DNA of 64,000 nt from Otis tarda (taxonomy: Eukaryota; Chordata; Aves; Otidiformes; Otididae): assembly GCA_026413225.1 (NCBI GenBank), contig CM048553.1, forward strand, positions 98,616,190 to 98,680,189, read 5' to 3'. This document shows, piece by piece, positions 60,521-64,000 of the stretch; the stretch's first letter is position 1, and every line of letters starts with the position of its first letter. A model generated the notes under the pieces. That model saw only the letters and a program-made list of their open reading frames with translations. It did not search any database and was not told the DNA's origin. A program made the translations under genes and the position numbers.

Positions 60521-63500
60521 CTAGAAGAATAAAGTAGCAGAAAAAAGAAATTGCAAGATCATGAGTTTTGGAGGTTCACAATTAGAACAGTCAAAATAAA
60601 AATTAATTTCAACAATTTTGGTGGGAAAAAAGTGCTTTCCAACCATAAGAAACTGAAGAATCATAACAAGTGATTACCAACCACCTTTCCCTGACCAATA
60701 AGCAGAAAAATAGTTAACCCTGAAACATGGTTTTAACGTGTACAAATAGGAATGTTATCCTTAACGCCACCAAGATTGGCTTATACTGATGATTTGTGGA
60801 AGGTTAGCAGCTTCTGATTAAGAGAACATAACATGGTCTACTTGTGCCTCTGTTTTGTGGCATTTCTTACATGACCCCAATGGAGATGAAACTGCCCATT
60901 GCCAGTGAAAAAAAAGCTTTCATTATTTCTTCAATGTTTTCCTGAAAATAGTTTCTTTTTCTTTCAAATAAGCAAGGCTGTCTCAGTTAAAACTAACTCC
61001 AGATAACCACTCAGCTGTTTTTTTTTCAGAATTACTTGGAGAAAATTTTACACAGAATTACGTAGCAAGGCCATCACATCTGACACAGTATCTGCAGCTC
61101 CCTATTTTCTTCAGAAAAGAGAAAAAGATGATGGGCAGACCAGATACTGCATTTTGTGTCATCCTACAATCTATCAAGTTCAGTTTTATGAAAACTAAGC
61201 AAAGTTGATTCTGCAGACTCCCACTTTTCATAGTTTTCTTTGCATTCTCATCATTCAATGTATGCAGACTTCACTAAGTTCAAACCAACAAATAACACAG
61301 AGCTACCTTAGCAGAGTAAGACCTCAGGGGTAAAGACATGGTGTCCTGTAACTGATATTGCCATCAGCTAACAAACATCCTGCTGGCACTGTCAGCTGGA
61401 ACTGAGGAAAATGCTGAAACGCCAGTACAAGCAGTTCAGTTGTGTTCTTGAAGGAAAGGCAAACTACACACAGCAATAACATTTCAAACCAACAGAGGAC
61501 ACATATATTGGTGATTTCACTTACAATTTGATTTCAAAAGGCTTTGGATTATTTCCTGTATAGTCAGCAATTGAATCAGATAATCTACATTCTCATCCTG
61601 CCTTACATGTGGAATATTTCACAGATGACAAAATCAAAATAATTTAGAATGAAAATATAAACCAGTGCAATTCATAAATGTGCATTTAGTAAAGTGTAAT
61701 ATTCACATTTCCCCATGAAATTTCACAAATATTCATCCTTGGTGAGAATTCAGTCTGCTCAAGCAAGCAAAATGTGGGGCTGTAAACAGTACCTACATGT
61801 CTCTACTTGTTTAATGTTAAAACAGGCAGGGTCAGGATCCATCAGAGGCGTTACACAGAAAGGCACACCACAAAGGCCAACATTAGAAGGAACTGCTTCT
61901 TGAACCATAGCCAGCATATCAAAACAGTCAGGCTTTTTGTATCTGCCTGCTACAGTTTACCACTGGTACCAGCTTCACTCACATAGCTTATGAAACAGTA
62001 ACCCAGCATTACCTGTTACACAGGTGCTACTGAAATACACTGTTGTTCATACTGTTCTTCAAATCCAACTGAAGTGCACTGTCTTAAAACAGATCTTCAA
62101 AATTAGTGATAGTAACTGAACTGTGATACAGACAAATGAGGCACTTGCTACAAGAACTGGGGTCACAGCCAGATGCACTATGAGAAGTGCTGCCTTATTA
62201 ACTGACATCATGCCTTTAAGATGACTCTGATGTTTAACTGTTGTAGCTAAAAAGCATAGGGGCACTCCTCGCAGTCTTGAAAAATACCTGTAGCAGCAAA
62301 GTCCTGCACATGGGTCAAGGCAATCCCAAGCACAAATATAAGCTGAGTGGAGAATGGATTGAGAGCAGCCCTGAGGACAAGGACTTGGGAGTGCTGGTGG
62401 ATGAGAAGCTCAATATGAGTCGACAATGTGTGCTTGTAGCCCAGAAAGTCAACAACATCCTGGGCTGCATTAAAAGGAGCGTGGCCAGCAGGTGGAGGGA
62501 GGTGACTCTGCTCCTCTACTCCACTCTCGTGAGACCCCACCTGGAGTACTGTGTCCAGCTCCGGAGCCCCCAACACAAGAAGAACATAGACCTATTGCAG
62601 AGGGTCCAGAGGAGGGCCACAAAGGTGATCACAGAGGGCTGGAGCACCTCTCCTATGAGGACAGGCTGAGAGAGTTGAGGCTGTTCAGCCTGGAGAAGAG
62701 AAAGCTCTGGGGAGACCTTATAGCAGCCTTCCAATACCTAAAGGGGGCCTACAGGAAAGATGGAGAAAGACTCTTCAGCAGGGCCTGTTGTGATAGGATG
62801 AGGGGTAATGGTTTTAGAAGGAGGTAGATTCAGACTGGATATAAGGAAGAAATATTTTACAATGAGGGTGGTGGAACACTGGAACAGGTTGCCCAGAAAG
62901 GTGGTTGATGCCTCATCCCTGGAAACATTCAAGGCCAGGTTGGACGGAGCCCTGAGCAACCTGATCTGGTTGGAGATGTCCCCGCTCCTTGCAGGGGTGT
63001 TGGACAAGATGACCTTTAAAGGTCCCTTCCAACCCAAACCATTCTATGATCTGCAGTAGCTAGGCGAGTGGGTGGCCATCAGTAGAGATTTGACAAGAAT
63101 GAGATCCCTGCCACTTCATACATTTGGATGGGCCTGGTTTTCATGGTCTGACCTCACAGTAAACTCTAGGTTCTGTTTTTTGTACTGCACTTCTTATGAA
63201 AGCAAGGCAGTAAACCACTCCATCAGATGACACATGGGGTGTGTATAACAATACAATAGAAAAAGAGCTGCTGTGTCAGCTTGGCCGGTTCTACCCCCCT
63301 ATCACTCATTCTGACGCAGGCATCTTGTTTCGCACTTTGTGCTCAATATTTTCTTGTAAGCCAAATTTTCTGTGATGGAGTCACGGTGACTGAAGAGATT
63401 CTTCGGCCAGCTGGTCACAATAAGCCCTTTGTTCAGCCGACAGACAGAGCCCTCTCCATTGTACGCGGTGACGGCAGAGCTATAAAGCTGCCCCTGTAAT

Positions 63501-64000
63501 GCTCCTGCAGCGCTGATCTCTGAGAACAGGGAAATTCCTTTCCCTTGGTGTCATTCTCCTACACAATACGCAGAGTCTCGATGTTCTAGCAAAGCTGAAT
63601 GGAGAGCTTGCTCTTTTTAAGTAAATGCAAAAGGCTGCGTTAACGCAACGTTATAACTGAGCTTAACTGAGTTGGCACACAAAAGTCAGAAAAACACAAC
63701 CTTGAACTCTCCTCAGCAACTGTATCCCAGGCACAGAGGCATGTATGCTATTTTCTATTACTGCATAGTTTCCCGTCAGAATATAGCGCTGTTTTTCCCT
63801 CAAAACTTGGCAATGATTAAGAACTTTCGTGAAAAAAAAAGCCAGATCTGAAATAAGAGAGTGATTTATTGGTGGGCTTCTGTTTAAGTTTACAGCTCAC
63901 TGTAATAAAGCCCATGCTATTGCACATGCTTGCACAATGGTAAAATTTGGATTGCTCGGCTGCAAGCGACAAACAGCATAGCTCCCCACTTTTAAGACTA
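60521..64000 (-). other. INVS: INVS intron (partial)
   Basis: No upstream INVS exon (the preceding ankyrin repeats ending KYGGT in mammals) was found up to base 64000, so the intron continues beyond the window. It contains the longest CR1 copy (62290-63050). Confidence 0.75.
62290..63050 (+). mobile_element. CR1 LINE, 3' ~760 bases with ORF2 C-terminus, broken by frameshifts
   Basis: 5'-truncated CR1. Frame one reads KVLHMGQGNPKHKYKLSGEW and DLGVLVDEKLNMSRQCVL to about 62640. The frame then shifts to HLSYEDRLRELRLFSLEKRK and AAFQYLKGAYRKDGERLFSR, and near 62815 shifts again to GRFRLDIRKKYFTMRVVEHW. The 3' end GGTCCCTTCCAACCCAAACC then ATTCTATGATCTG shows about one octamer unit. It is not able to encode a working protein. 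It lies antisense in an INVS intron. Confidence 0.95.

Noticed and set aside
63281-63499. 72-codon open frame near the right end, tested as an upstream INVS exon
   Set aside because: It is on the + strand and has no ankyrin pattern; the expected residues before the Ala-Leu-His-Ala repeat are not found.
1-64000. CRISPR arrays, operons, toxin-antitoxin or defence systems, rRNA/tRNA genes
   Set aside because: This is intron-rich vertebrate DNA; no such structures are visible.

Overview
This window is vertebrate nuclear DNA, almost certainly from a bird. It is AT-rich, its genes are split into short exons with canonical GT/AG introns, and its only recognisable interspersed repeats of any size are CR1 LINE fragments. 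One of these ends in the ATTCTATG tandem octamer typical of avian CR1 3' ends. The exact lineage cannot be told from the sequence alone.

Two protein-coding genes fill the window, arranged tail to tail. On the + strand, positions 1895-34574 carry the last eight coding exons of TEX10 (testis-expressed 10, the vertebrate Ipi1-like subunit of the PELP1-TEX10-WDR18 / rixosome complex). The exons join without any frame break into 388 residues ending at a stop, followed by a short 3' UTR with AATAAA at 34670. On the - strand, positions 60520 down to 36966 carry the last nine coding exons of INVS (inversin, nephrocystin-2). They encode the later ankyrin repeats, IQ motif 1, a long basic disordered linker, the second IQ motif and the C-terminus, about 722 residues. 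The 5' parts of both genes lie outside the window: TEX10 before base 1, INVS beyond base 64000. INVS and TEX10 are also neighbours in mammals (human 9q31), so this is conserved synteny.

Layout: 1-1894, TEX10 intron with an old CR1 reverse-transcriptase fragment; 1895-2752, two TEX10 exons, the second in a GC-rich island; 2753-18096, a 15.3 kb intron with possible ancient SINE remnants; 18097-34574, six more TEX10 exons separated by introns holding two CR1 pieces and two small tandem duplications; 34575-36965, the convergent 3' region; 36966-60520, INVS exons with two more CR1 insertions, one of them rearranged; 60521-64000, INVS intron with the longest CR1 copy.

The two genes do not form a pathway. 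TEX10 acts in the nucleus and nucleolus in 60S ribosome maturation; inversin acts at the proximal cilium and in Wnt/planar-polarity signalling. I found no RNA genes, CRISPR array, operon or novel multi-gene system. The points most worth a second look are the GC island around one TEX10 exon, the tiny proposed last INVS exon, a GC-rich multi-frame open stretch in an INVS intron, an internally rearranged CR1, and a CR1 insertion about 67 bases upstream of an INVS splice acceptor.
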